Of a stretch of 64,000 bases of DNA, positions 26,701-34,033 are shown in pieces. This stretch comes from JALOLV01 sp046295175 (GTDB taxonomy: Bacteria; Bacteroidota; Bacteroidia; Cytophagales; Spirosomataceae): contig JBKBNY010000005.1 of the NCBI GenBank assembly GCA_046295175.1, positions 355,809-419,808 on the forward strand, given 5' to 3'. The notes beneath the pieces are model-generated. The model worked only from the letters and a program-made list of their open reading frames with translations. It was not told where the DNA came from and did no database searches. The position numbers were made by a program, and so were the translations under genes. How positions within the stretch are numbered: position 1 is the first letter of the stretch; each line of letters begins with the position of its first letter.

Positions 26701-29408
26701 GTACTGCTACGGCTACGACTACTGTTACCAATGATGGTAGTTTGCCTAATGCCCAAATTACAGGTTCGGATAATTTATCTTGTTCAGTTACAAGCGTTAC
26801 TCGAACCGCATCGGGAGGCAATTCATACCTCTGGAGTAATAATTTAGGAACTAACGCAACTGCCACCATCACCTCGGCTGGCACTTACACAGTTACCGTA
26901 ACGGGGGACAATGGGTGTACTGCTACCGCAACAACTACTGTCACCAATGACGGTAGTCTGCCTAATGCACAAATTACAGGTTCGGATAATTTATCTTGTG
27001 CTGTTACAAGCGTTACTCGAACCGCATCGGGGGGTAGCTCTTACCTCTGGAGCAATAGTCTCGGAACGAATGCGACAGCCACCATCACTTCGGCTGGCAC
27101 TTACACTGTTACCGTAACGGGAACGAATGGATGTACGGCTACTGCAACAACTACTGTCACCAATGATGGTAGTTTGCCAAATGCCCAAATTACAGGTTCG
27201 AATAATTTATCTTGTTCAGTTACAAGCGTTACAAGAACCGCATCGGGTGGTAGTTCTTACCTTTGGAGCAATGGACTTGGAACGAATGCTACCGCTACCA
27301 TCACCTCGGCTGGTACTTATACCGTAACCGTAACGGGGGTCAATGGGTGTACTGCAACGGCAACGACAACTGTCACCAATGACGGTAGTCTGCCTAATGC
27401 TCAAATTACAGGTTCGGATAATTTATCTTGTTCAGTTACAAGCGTTACTCGTACCGCATCGGGAGGCAATTCATACCTCTGGAGCAATAATTTAGGAACA
27501 AATGCAACAGCTACCATCACTTCGGCTGGCACTTACACTGTTACCGTAACGGGGGCCAATGGATGTACTGCAACGGCGACCACAACCGTGACTATTGACA
27601 ATACTGCTCCAAATGCTCAAATTGCAGGTTCTACTAATTTATCTTGTGCTGTTACGAGCGTTACAAGAACTGCATCGGGTGGTAGTTCTTACCTCTGGAG
27701 CAATGGACTTGGAACGAATGCAACAGCCACCATCACCTCGGCTGGAACTTACACTGTTACCGTAACGGGGGCCAATGGGTGTACTGCTACGGCTACGACT
27801 ACTGTTACCAATGATGGTAGTTTGCCTAATGCCCAAATTACAGGTTCGAATAATTTATCTTGTTCAGTTACAAGCGTTACAAGAACCGCATCGGGTGGTA
27901 GTTCTTACCTTTGGAGCAATGGACTTGGAACGAATGCTACCGCTACCATCACCTCGGTTGGTACTTATACCGTAACCGTAACGGGGGGCAATGGGTGTAC
28001 TGCAACGGCAACGACAACTGTCACCAATGACGGTAGTCTGCCTAATGCTCAAATTACAGGTTCGACTAATTTATCTTGTTCAGTTACAAGCGTTACTCGT
28101 ACCGCATCGGGAGGCAATTCATACCTCTGGAGCAATAATTTAGGAACGAATGCAACAGCCACCATCACCTCAGCTGGTACTTACACTGTTACCGTAACGG
28201 GGGCCAATGGTTGTACTGCAACGGCTACTACTTCGGTAACTTCTTCAAATAACTTGACTGTTACTGCTTCAAACTCCGGGCCTTATCAAGTCGGAAATAC
28301 CATCGAATTGAGTGCCAGCGGAGCTACCTCCTACTTCTGGACTGGTCCAAACGGATTTACAAGTACTGTTCAAAACCCAACTATTGCCGCTACTTTGGTT
28401 ATCAATCAAGGAATTTATACTGTAACGGGTACAAGTGGTGGCTGTTCTGCCTCCGCGACTACTAACGTAATTGTTAATTCTGGAATCGACCCTTGTGCCA
28501 TTGGTATCGACTACCAATTCGTCAAGTCTGGGAATCCTTACCAGCCTCTTTTCAGTCTGACTAACGGTATGAGCATCAACCAAATCAATGAAGAGGTTTC
28601 TATCATCGCCGTACCGATTTGTCCGACTCTCAACATCGAAAGTGTTAGAATGGAATTCCAAGGGGCTTCTAACAATATCAACATTACCCAGAGTGTATCT
28701 CCGTATGCTTTATTCGACAATACAGCCAACAATGTCTTCGGGAGAATCCTGACTCCTGGGGTCTATTCTTTGACCGTTACTGGTTATTCTCAGGATAATT
28801 TACAAGGTAATGTTATTTATGGTCCTACCACCATTACATTTACTATTTTGCCTAATGTGGCAAGTATCAATGCTCCAACGGTCTCGACTCCTACCCTTTG
28901 TAGTGGAAGCAGTTTTACGGTCAACTTCGCAGCGGAGGGGACGTTTAATCCGACAAATCAATTCAAAGTAGAATTATCGGATGCCAATGGTAACTTCGGA
29001 AGTACGGCCATCATTGGTAATTCGCAAAACGCGGCCAACTTCGTTTATCCTACCATCATCGGCACAAGCAATTCGACTGGTGCGGTAACTTGTACGATTC
29101 CGAGTAATATCGAGGGGGGTAATAACTATAGAATCCGAGTGATTTCAAACGAAGGTGTGAGCGTTAGCCCGATAAATGCCAACGCCATCACGATTCATCC
29201 GAAAGATTTGACGTTAGTCAGCCCGACCGATGATTACAGTACCAATGCTGGCACAAAACAAGCATCGCAGAAGATAACGGCTTCTAATAAAATCAATGCA
29301 TCTGGAATCGTCAATTATCAAGCTGGTAAAGCTATCATTTTGAATGCTGGATTTGAAGCCAACGCTGGTACAGTCTTCGAGGCTAAAATCAATGGGTGTA
29401 ATAATTGA
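20715..29408 (+). CDS. Giant 2897-aa secreted repeat protein (adhesin-like)
   Basis: Signal peptide at 1-19 (ending LFAQ). Order: Ig-like domain (about 20-120); two beta-helix-type regions each opened by a WxGxxxxDWNNxCNW motif (about 130 and 612); six related Ig-like repeats of about 80 aa (971-1463, with the theme GGTFxSSPxGLSxxxxxGxI); a lectin-like region (about 1570-1720); ten almost identical 72-aa repeats (1795-2514, with SCxVTSVTRTASGG, SYLWSN and AGTYTVTVTG); further Ig-like domains; and a short C-terminal domain with YQAGKAIILNAGFEANAG ending in NGCNN. A similar tail motif lies in the PA14 protein, and such ends are common in T9SS-dependent Cytophagales proteins. Likely a cell-surface adhesin or gliding-type protein; no catalytic motif seen. 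Ser/Thr/Gly/Asn content is very high and Cys recurs once or twice per repeat. Followed by a bidirectional terminator. Confidence 0.85.
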   Translation: MKKIFYLFVVCLISQNLFAQTITFYNDPQSHTTCVGANVKLRVTSYGVNGVATPTWQWQVNNGGTWTNLTNNATYADVTAETLNILSVPSAPSGIQYRVIGTVGASSATSGPGTITTVTANGGSTTGTITWTGLYNTDWNNACNWSPMYVPTAANDVVLSGGTYRYAAIPTISSNVTVNSLSVQMPFTINTGATLTINGDITGTFYGIHGNIVINGTLQANGTSNRIEGETGLSMMTIGTCGKMIVPNGDFQCVIPTTNNGYLQSKNLTITSSPIPGNSSVGGTFTNNGIIKSSNVPNATNATGSITVNDIVTVNKSPIFNISGTFSGTINGIFTNAAASTSAGTYNSGTNSLTPISGLPSGLQTLYAKITTSTGCVVIIPFEYNNFSALTQLWSDTFEDTGAPSSGTRTPSIEYGSGSTPYSAYFRRTNGTDINLYFVNFNSFQGSKYWAGINMDKNAAGTENAQDALQNITYTNINITGKVDLRFVGRFSSSPHAVYESMTHTTGGDYMEMEYSIDGGAYNKIIGIYSTVSGENTGSLKLDTNGDLIGDGTAISNVFPEIIANIPGSGSTLSLRLKARSNDFELMGVDNFRLFGSNGCTQVATATETMTWNGSVSSDWNNPCNWTPNGVPTATNIVNINDVTNDPLVQSGTTAVCKNILLNPSSTLTINTGGTLTVNEPSPTSSGINGIFVYSSASLINNGTLNITSGSSNIMLNSANANFTNSGTTNLSSGFKSIVLNGSNQSFTNTGIINFSGNYSQAILFFGGSSGYTVTNSGTMNVNGSGGNGAYFLEQSNTSIFTNSGTINVNSGLGIIMGGGTFTNQNCGKLFLSSGTFNNSTSGSSVSNSGVIAIAGTLNNTSGSFTNNSGGVLKYGSLTGTVTNSNGSVIVNNNPTNSTIFSYTGTFTGTINGIYTNATATTSAGTFTAPNTFAPSGSLPAGSQTLYAKITPSGGACDYVVPFTYVNCTATASIYYTGSPFCKTASPVSVTQTGTSGGTFTSSPTGLSLSGAGQITPSTSTAGTYTVSYTIAASGGCAAVTATTSVTITNNPTASISYTGSPFCKTASPVSVTQTGTAGGTFTSSPAGLSLSSAGQITPSTSTAGTYTVTYTIAASGGCAAVIATTSVTINDTPTVSISYPAAAICKSAGTTDITRNGTPSSGGTFSSSPSGLTLNSSTGRVTPSSSTANTYTVTLTIPASGGCPVYTATTALTITAEPSATIGYAASGYCTTAGVQNVIRTGTAGGTYAASPSGLSIDTNTGQITPSTSTPGNYTVIYTIPATGGCSQFQTSDIVSISSPANATIAYSASGFCSTDGAKSVNRSGTAGGTFSSSPAGLSINSSSGLITPSSSSAGTYTVTYSIAATNGCPAFTTTTSVAISTPPSATISYTGSPFCGVSTPINVSRTGTTGGTFSSSPAGLSINPSTGQITPNTSTAGTYTVTYSVSSNCPLFTTTASVALSSQPSVPTNVSTSSNLLCGGASVTLSATCASGTVTWYNQATGGTYIGTGQSLVQTPTATTTYYVNCNNGICESNRIATNPVVIERDNGGISTPYTNSSFVTQNNLYYNKITLTKGIRADSVKVLVLDGGLGIQGNARIKFAIYSDLNGEPNTLLASSDGNAAENAPFLVAGINKFRLNTPTYLSCGTYWVSYVLSSPESIAANFQNGDPVPDSDTKYSPFTFGNAFPTVNNLTKSTNGFAYNVYFSGAADCQIVAPTVNQNVNVCSGSSATLTATCTSGTVTWYTSATASTGTANSPLITPIINANTSYYVACVSGNCASARTQVNLTVTAPPNAQISGSDNLSCAITSVTRTASGGNSYLWSNGLGTNAIATITSAGTYTVTVTGANGCTATATTTVIIDNTAPNAQITGSNNLSCAVTSVTRTASGGSSYLWSNGLGTNATATITSAGTYTVTVTGVNGCTATATTTVTIDNTAPNAQITGSNNLSCAVTSVTRTASGGSSYLWSNGLGTNAIATITSAGTYTVTVTGANGCTATATTTVTNDGSLPNAQITGSDNLSCSVTSVTRTASGGNSYLWSNNLGTNATATITSAGTYTVTVTGDNGCTATATTTVTNDGSLPNAQITGSDNLSCAVTSVTRTASGGSSYLWSNSLGTNATATITSAGTYTVTVTGTNGCTATATTTVTNDGSLPNAQITGSNNLSCSVTSVTRTASGGSSYLWSNGLGTNATATITSAGTYTVTVTGVNGCTATATTTVTNDGSLPNAQITGSDNLSCSVTSVTRTASGGNSYLWSNNLGTNATATITSAGTYTVTVTGANGCTATATTTVTIDNTAPNAQIAGSTNLSCAVTSVTRTASGGSSYLWSNGLGTNATATITSAGTYTVTVTGANGCTATATTTVTNDGSLPNAQITGSNNLSCSVTSVTRTASGGSSYLWSNGLGTNATATITSVGTYTVTVTGGNGCTATATTTVTNDGSLPNAQITGSTNLSCSVTSVTRTASGGNSYLWSNNLGTNATATITSAGTYTVTVTGANGCTATATTSVTSSNNLTVTASNSGPYQVGNTIELSASGATSYFWTGPNGFTSTVQNPTIAATLVINQGIYTVTGTSGGCSASATTNVIVNSGIDPCAIGIDYQFVKSGNPYQPLFSLTNGMSINQINEEVSIIAVPICPTLNIESVRMEFQGASNNINITQSVSPYALFDNTANNVFGRILTPGVYSLTVTGYSQDNLQGNVIYGPTTITFTILPNVASINAPTVSTPTLCSGSSFTVNFAAEGTFNPTNQFKVELSDANGNFGSTAIIGNSQNAANFVYPTIIGTSNSTGAVTCTIPSNIEGGNNYRIRVISNEGVSVSPINANAITIHPKDLTLVSPTDDYSTNAGTKQASQKITASNKINASGIVNYQAGKAIILNAGFEANAGTVFEAKINGCNN
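23625..25104 (+). repeat. Six Ig-like coding repeats of about 240-250 bp in the giant gene
   Basis: Units begin TASIYY, TASISY, TVSISY, SATIGY, NATIAY and SATISY and share GGTF-SSP-GLS and GTYTVTY-type strands. The first two are nearly identical at DNA level, a recent duplication; the rest are diverged. Confidence 0.75.
26097..28256 (+). repeat. Ten tandem 216-bp repeats in the giant gene
   Basis: Units start every 216 bp from 26097 (next 26313, last 28041), each coding for 72 aa beginning PNAQI. Linkers alternate between IDNTA and NDGSL types and central residues vary (NGLG, NNLG, NSLG). DNA identity between units is very high, so copy number is likely unstable and assembly should be checked. 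Confidence 0.92.
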
Positions 29409-29438
29409 TAATGAGTATTTTAAAATATTCCGTAAAAA

Positions 29439-29470
29439 AATCGGGATGCCGCTTAGGTGGCATCCCGATT
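29439..29470. terminator. Bidirectional terminator between converging genes
   Basis: AATCGGGATGCC and GGCATCCCGATT form a 12-bp perfect stem. On the minus strand it is followed by TTTTTTAC, serving the sorbosone-dehydrogenase-like gene; on the plus strand a weaker T-rich run follows the giant gene. Confidence 0.8.
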
Positions 29471-29542
29471 CTATTTATTGCAATTGCAACTTACAAAACG
29501 ACATTCGAAAAATTCGGAAAATTCTATTAATTCTATAAAACC

Positions 29543-30808
29543 CTATTTCTTATACGTAATCTTATAAATTGTACCATTCAAATCATCGCTGACGTACAAA
29601 GCACCGTCTGGCCCTTGTGCCAATCCACACGGACGATGCTGAACTGGTCCAGTCGGTTTGGCAAGGTCTATTCCTGCAAAATTATCGGCAAAAATCTCCC
29701 ATTTACCCGAAGGTTTATTACCCACAAATGGGATAAAAGCCACAAAATATCCTTTCTTTAACTCTGGTGATTGTCCGTGAAAGGCAATAAAAGCACCATT
29801 TCGGTATCGAGTCGGAAACATATTGCCAGTGTAAAACAACAAATCATTCGGGCCTAAATGGGCAGGAAATGCCACTGTAGGATTAATTGCCTTTTCGCCG
29901 CCCGTTTTTTTGCCATCGCCACCGTATTCGGGAGCTACAATTTTCTTTTTCTGGAATTGGTCGTAATAAATATATGGCCAACCTGCATCATCGCCTTGCC
30001 GTACTTCGTAGAGGGTTTCGGCTGGTAAAAGCGAACTTTGCTCAGGCGTATAATACTGCGGATAAAAATCGTGGAATTGCCCACGACCATGAACAGTTGC
30101 AAAAAGTGTATTTGTTTTTGAATTCCAAGCTGTTCCGACTGCGTTTTTCAATCCCGTAGCATATCTAATTCCATCGGAGTATGTTTGATTGAGTTTTTCG
30201 GCATTGAATTTCCAAATTCCACCCGCCGAATCCAAAATTGTACACGGCATCATTCCTTTTCCAGTTCCTTTTTCACGGCAAGGGTCATTGTAAGAACCTA
30301 CCGTTACGTAGATGTTCTTATTGTTGTCTAACACAAACGGTTTGGCATTATCTCGACCTTTATCAACTAATCCATCCACAATTTTTTCAGGATTTTCTGG
30401 GTCAATTATCTCTTCTTTTTCATTCAATTTATAACGAAAAACACCCGTATTCGACGAAGCGTACAAATATCCGTTCTTTATCACGATGCCCGTTCCGGGA
30501 TAATTCCCAAACATAATGGTTTCGTCGGTTACGCCATCTTTGTTGTTATCACGGAGCAAACAAATGCCTTTTCCGTCCTTGAGTTTTGAGAGTTTGGCAT
30601 ATACATCGCCATTTTTAGAAACCGTAATGTGTCGGGTTGCACCTAACTCTTTACCCAAAATTATTGCCTTAAATCCCGCTGGAAGTTTGATTTCTTCGGC
30701 AACCAGTGGTTTAGCATTTTTGATGGGAGGGTCGGTCGTGTTATTGAAGGCAAATAATCCTGCAACACCTACCAAAGCGAGGGTAGAGTTTAATAAAACT
30801 TTTTTCAT
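29543..30808 (-). CDS. Exported sorbosone-dehydrogenase-like (PQQ-type beta-propeller) protein
   Basis: About 421 aa from the ATG at 30808, which gives an N-terminal export segment (MKKVLLNSTLALVGVAGLFAF). The rest is a six-bladed propeller of the soluble glucose/L-sorbosone dehydrogenase type: LPAGFKAIILGKELGATRHI, VYAKLSKLKDGKGI, ATGLKNAVGTAWNSKTN, GDDAGWPYIYYD and the closing GLAQGPDGALYVSDDLNGTIYKI. Relatives oxidise sugars with PQQ or act as uncharacterised periplasmic oxidoreductases; the substrate is unknown. It lies 171 bp downstream of the lipoprotein esterase gene with a long palindrome between them. Confidence 0.82.
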   Translation of the reverse strand: MKKVLLNSTLALVGVAGLFAFNNTTDPPIKNAKPLVAEEIKLPAGFKAIILGKELGATRHITVSKNGDVYAKLSKLKDGKGICLLRDNNKDGVTDETIMFGNYPGTGIVIKNGYLYASSNTGVFRYKLNEKEEIIDPENPEKIVDGLVDKGRDNAKPFVLDNNKNIYVTVGSYNDPCREKGTGKGMMPCTILDSAGGIWKFNAEKLNQTYSDGIRYATGLKNAVGTAWNSKTNTLFATVHGRGQFHDFYPQYYTPEQSSLLPAETLYEVRQGDDAGWPYIYYDQFQKKKIVAPEYGGDGKKTGGEKAINPTVAFPAHLGPNDLLFYTGNMFPTRYRNGAFIAFHGQSPELKKGYFVAFIPFVGNKPSGKWEIFADNFAGIDLAKPTGPVQHRPCGLAQGPDGALYVSDDLNGTIYKITYKK

Positions 30809-30891
30809 GTATAAAATAGATTTGAATAAATGGAGGGCTGAATTTATGAGAATATTTTGAGAAATGTGTGAATTTATAATCGAAAGTTGGA

Positions 30892-30977
30892 TTTTACCAC
30901 TAAGTTCACTAAGGATACAGAGTTGCACTGAGATAACTCTGTGTATCTTAGTGTTCTATGTGAACTTAGTGGTAAAA
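30892..30977. repeat. 86-bp intergenic inverted-repeat element
   Basis: Perfect 18-bp outer arms (TTTTACCACTAAGTTCAC and its reverse complement) enclose imperfect inner arms (TAAGGATACAGAGTT against AACTCTGTGTATCTTA). The element starts 2 bp after the esterase stop codon. The words resemble widely scattered bacterial intergenic palindromes; it may also stop transcription. Confidence 0.7.
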
Positions 30978-30979
30978 AA

Positions 30980-31903
30980 TCAAGGCAATTGATAACGCTT
31001 AAAAAAATCCCAAATGACATCGTTGGCATTGATGGCTGTTGAAATTTCGTCGGCAGCAGCTCTGCCTTTTTCGCCACTTGGCCACGAGTGTCCGCCATCT
31101 TTGGTTAGATAGATTTCTACCGAACTATTGGTGCAGTTTGCCCAGCGAGTAAGGGTATATTTCTCGAAATTCTGCACAGTTTTGGCCGTAGTATTGCAAG
31201 AATTATTCTTCAACCAAGTATTAATTCCCTGCTCAATCGGCGGAATCGTGAAACCAAAAGTGCTTTTTCCTCCATTATATGGAACTTTAGTATCTAAAAC
31301 CGAATGAATATGCAAAACTGGAACTGGCCTTGACGAAACACATGGTTGAGTAGTAACCATTGAGCCAGCTACTGGAGCAATGGCCGCAATTTTATTGGAA
31401 AGTTCGCAGGCTAACCGATAAGACATCATCGCTCCGTTCGACATCCCAGTTACATACACTTTTTTGCGGCTTAGCTTTGGATAATTCTTCAAAATTTCAT
31501 CAATCAATAAGCTGATAAATTTTACATCATCAATGTTTTTTTCTACGGCATAATCGCAGCAAGTACCTGCATTCCACGTTCGAGCTTTCAGTATTCCATC
31601 GCTTTGTACACCTTCGGCATAAACAATAGCAAAATTTTCTTTGTTGGCTTTTTCAGTCAGAAAATAGTTGGTCTCCATTTGTGAGGCACTACCACCGCCA
31701 CCATGCAAACCAATAACTAAAGCAACATTAGATGACTCATAATAATTTGGAGGTAAATTGAGCAGATAGGTGCGGTTAAGTCCATCAACCATAAGTGTTC
31801 CGTTGACTCTAAAATCAGATAAAGGTCTTAGTTTATCTTTGAATCTTCCACAACTAAAAAATGTAAATAAGAAGCAAATAATTGAAAGTGAGGCTATTTT
31901 CAT
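30980..31903 (-). CDS. Lipoprotein esterase of the PHB depolymerase / LpqC family
   Basis: About 307 aa from the ATG at 31903, which yields a lipoprotein signal (MKIASLSIICFLFTFFSCGR, lipobox FFSC). The alpha/beta-hydrolase core shows the oxyanion motif LHGGGGSA, the nucleophile elbow GMSNGAMMS, and the catalytic His in GGHSWPSG; a Cys pair (GTCCDY) matches the family. Relatives are secreted feruloyl or acetyl esterases and short-chain polyhydroxyalkanoate depolymerases, often grouped as LpqC-like. Probably anchored in the outer membrane, where it would remove ester groups from extracellular material; the exact substrate is unknown. Confidence 0.82.
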   Translation of the reverse strand: MKIASLSIICFLFTFFSCGRFKDKLRPLSDFRVNGTLMVDGLNRTYLLNLPPNYYESSNVALVIGLHGGGGSASQMETNYFLTEKANKENFAIVYAEGVQSDGILKARTWNAGTCCDYAVEKNIDDVKFISLLIDEILKNYPKLSRKKVYVTGMSNGAMMSYRLACELSNKIAAIAPVAGSMVTTQPCVSSRPVPVLHIHSVLDTKVPYNGGKSTFGFTIPPIEQGINTWLKNNSCNTTAKTVQNFEKYTLTRWANCTNSSVEIYLTKDGGHSWPSGEKGRAAADEISTAINANDVIWDFFKRYQLP

Positions 31904-32019
31904 AAAGTTTTCTTTTGGGATTTTCTTGCAAAAATTAGACCTTTTCGGTGGCAAAAGGTTTAATTGTTTGATGTCTGATAAAAGACAAAAATAAGAGAGA
32001 AATTTTAATCTTCATTTGC

Positions 32020-32049
32020 TTTGTTTCTTTCGTTTCATTCTTACATTTG
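32020..32049 (+). promoter_or_regulatory. Promoter of the TPP-riboswitch operon
   Basis: TTTG at 32020-32023, an 18-bp spacer, and TACATTTG at 32042-32049 match the -33/-7 promoter pattern of Bacteroidota. The predicted start near 32056 lies just before the riboswitch. Confidence 0.6.
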
Positions 32050-32058
32050 TAGTGTATT

Positions 32059-32136
32059 TCATGCACGGGGTGCTGTAAAAAGCTGAGATGATACCCGAGA
32101 ACCTGAACTGGTTAGTACCAGCGTAGGAATGCAGGA
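32059..32136 (+). ncRNA. TPP (thi-box) riboswitch aptamer
   Basis: The conserved words of the thiamine pyrophosphate aptamer occur in order: ACGGGGTGCT, CTGAGATGATACCC, GAACCTGAACTGGTTAGTACC and AGCGTAGGAATGCA. The outer helix P1 is formed by ATGCA near 32061 and TGCA near 32129. A terminator hairpin lies downstream and directly before the first gene, so the switch should stop transcription when TPP is bound. Confidence 0.95.
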
Positions 32137-32197
32137 GCCAAACAAGATATTCGGGAGGAATAGCCTTTGTGCTTTGCCTTTTTCTATAGACGTTTTG

Positions 32198-32243
32198 AAA
32201 CCTCATTTCGAGCATTCGGTGCAGAAATGAGGTTTATTTTTTT
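32198..32243 (+). terminator. Riboswitch-controlled terminator (attenuator)
   Basis: AAACCTCATTTC and GAAATGAGGTTT form a perfect 12-bp stem followed by A and seven T. It ends 13 bp before the methyltransferase ATG, the place expected for the expression platform of the TPP riboswitch. Confidence 0.85.
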
Positions 32244-32255
32244 ATCAAAACTACT

Positions 32256-32981
32256 ATGGAAGAATTAGAACTAAGCGAAAAAAGTTTGGTAAAGCCGCCG
32301 CTCCGAAATTGGCAAGGCCGAAAAGAATGGTTTTTTAACCGTGAACACACCGATACTTACGAACTTTGGTACGAAGGTCGCTACAAACGAGCCGAAGTAT
32401 GGCAAAAGAAAATTATGGGTAGATTCGTGAAGTCTGACCCAAGAATTAAAACCCTTCTCGAATTTGGCTGCGGAACGGGCCGTTTTACTCGCTGGTGGAA
32501 AGAAATTGGCATTGATGCTTCGGGTGGCGATATTTCGCCTTTTATGTTGGGGCAGGCGGTGCATCTTTTTGGCGGAAACTTAGTCTGGGCCGATTCTCAT
32601 TTTATGCCTTTCAAAGACCATACTTTCGATGCCCTTGCGTTTATCACAACCTTTGAATACTACCGAGACCCCGTGCAGGTGATTCGAGAAGCTGCCCGAG
32701 TGGGAAAATACGGCATTGCCTTTGGTATGATGAATCGGAATTCGCCTAAAGTAGTTCGACGAAGAGTGCAAGAAGCCTTTGGCAAAAATCCGTTTTATGT
32801 AACCGCTACTTTTTATACGCCCGATATGCTTACTAAGAAAATCTATGAAGCACTCGAAGGGCGAAGCTATACCATTGAATGGCAAGCAACTGGCTTACCC
32901 GAGTGGTTTCCTGTACAAGAATGGCATGTACCTTACGGCGATTTCTTTGGTTTATTCGTACGCTTCAATGATGTGGACTAA
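32256..32981 (+). CDS. Class I SAM-dependent methyltransferase in a TPP-riboswitch operon
   Basis: 241 aa. The SAM-binding glycine motif is LLEFGCGTGRFTRW (about 67-80), followed by an acidic strand end (GGDISPFML) and the motif IV-like FDALAFITTFEYYRDP, the Methyltransf_11/25 layout. The N-terminal 60 residues are basic and aromatic and not family-typical. It is the first gene after the riboswitch and shares 1 bp with the next gene (TAATG), so it is part of the TPP-controlled set. It is not one of the known thiamine biosynthesis enzymes. A Trm112-like protein, a class that activates methyltransferases, is encoded at the end of the same operon. Substrate unknown. Confidence 0.85.
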   Translation: MEELELSEKSLVKPPLRNWQGRKEWFFNREHTDTYELWYEGRYKRAEVWQKKIMGRFVKSDPRIKTLLEFGCGTGRFTRWWKEIGIDASGGDISPFMLGQAVHLFGGNLVWADSHFMPFKDHTFDALAFITTFEYYRDPVQVIREAARVGKYGIAFGMMNRNSPKVVRRRVQEAFGKNPFYVTATFYTPDMLTKKIYEALEGRSYTIEWQATGLPEWFPVQEWHVPYGDFFGLFVRFNDVD

Positions 32982-34033
32982 TGGAAAAAGTAGGAAAAAT
33001 CAATGAAGAGTATTTCAAAAGGGTGATTCTGCCTAATAGCGGTTTTAGTCGAAAAGAAGTATTAGTCGGCCCCAATTTTGGGGTTGACGTGGCACTTATT
33101 GAGCTACCCAATAATATGGCAATGGCTCTTACTTCCGACCCCTTGAGTCTGATTCCAACTTTAGGATTGCAGGAGTCAGCGTGGCTTTCGGTGCATCTGA
33201 TGGCCAACGATATTGCCACTACCAGTTTTTCTCCCATGTATCTACAAACTGTGCTGAATTTACCGACGAGTATCAGCGATGCTCAGTTTAGAGAATACTG
33301 GCAGCATATTGATAGTTTTTGTAAGCAAATAGGCGTAGCAATCACGGGCGGACACACAGGCAGTATTGAAGGACAAAATTCGACAATTTCGGGCGGGGGA
33401 ACTATGATAACGGTTGCTCCGAAAAACCAAATACTCACCTCAAATAATGCCCAAGTCGGAGATTCAATCATCATGACCAAGCAATGTGCGATGTCGTCGG
33501 TAGCTATTTTGGCCATGTCTTTTCCCGAAACTATTCGTCAGAAATTAGGTACAGAAACAGCTCAAAAGGCAGCCGAATTATTTTACGAAACCTCAGTTTT
33601 GAAAGAAGCCTCGATTATCAATCAATTAAATACACAAGAAAATGTCGTGAATGCCATGCACGATGTTACGGAAGGAGGTGTTTTGGGTGCGGCCTTCGAA
33701 ATGGCAGTTGCGAGCGGTTTAGGTCTCGAAATAGAAGTTGATAAACTCAATGTTTCGCCTACGGTGAGTGCTGTTTGTGAGGTATTTTCGCTCGACCCTC
33801 ATTATTGCATTGGAGCAGGTTCGATGATAATTTCGGTTAAGAGCCAATACGAAGATTTGGTAATCAATGCTTTGCGAGCAAATGCTATTGAAGCCCATGT
33901 AATTGGGAGCTTCACTGAGGCATCGGCTGGCCATCGAATCATAGAAAATGGTGAAATAAAACCAATGCCTTACTACGAAACCGACCCTTATTGGGCGGCA
34001 TTTTTTGAAGCATTTAAACGTGGTTGGAAATGA
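32981..34033 (+). CDS. AIR synthase-related protein (PurM/HypE/ThiL superfamily)
   Basis: 350 aa with the two-domain PurM-type fold. N-terminal ATP-binding half: GVDVALIELPNNMAMALTSD, HLMANDIATTSFSPMYL and ITGGHTGSIEG; C-terminal half: AMHDVTEGGVLGAAFEMA, LDPHYCIGAGSMII. The GVDVA and NDIATTSFSP words take the place of GDDAA and SDLAAMGA-type motifs of ThiL (thiamine monophosphate kinase), and the second half resembles HypE. It is controlled by the TPP riboswitch and couples by overlap to the ThiE-like gene, so a role in thiamine phosphate chemistry is plausible. It could be a kinase or an ATP-dependent activating enzyme; neither is proved. Confidence 0.82.
   Translation: MEKVGKINEEYFKRVILPNSGFSRKEVLVGPNFGVDVALIELPNNMAMALTSDPLSLIPTLGLQESAWLSVHLMANDIATTSFSPMYLQTVLNLPTSISDAQFREYWQHIDSFCKQIGVAITGGHTGSIEGQNSTISGGGTMITVAPKNQILTSNNAQVGDSIIMTKQCAMSSVAILAMSFPETIRQKLGTETAQKAAELFYETSVLKEASIINQLNTQENVVNAMHDVTEGGVLGAAFEMAVASGLGLEIEVDKLNVSPTVSAVCEVFSLDPHYCIGAGSMIISVKSQYEDLVINALRANAIEAHVIGSFTEASAGHRIIENGEIKPMPYYETDPYWAAFFEAFKRGWK

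Noticed and set aside
26559..28052. Minus-strand open frames across the giant repeat gene
   Set aside because: They recur with the 216-bp repeat, have Arg/Ser/Thr-biased composition and match no family; they are shadows of the plus-strand gene.
26097..28256. 216-bp tandem repeats as possible CRISPR or non-coding satellite
   Set aside because: They keep one open frame through ten units and encode Ig-like 72-aa modules.
32012..32215. Minus-strand open frame of 67 codons over the leader of the TPP operon
   Set aside because: It is opposite to the riboswitch aptamer and terminator region and shows no family features.
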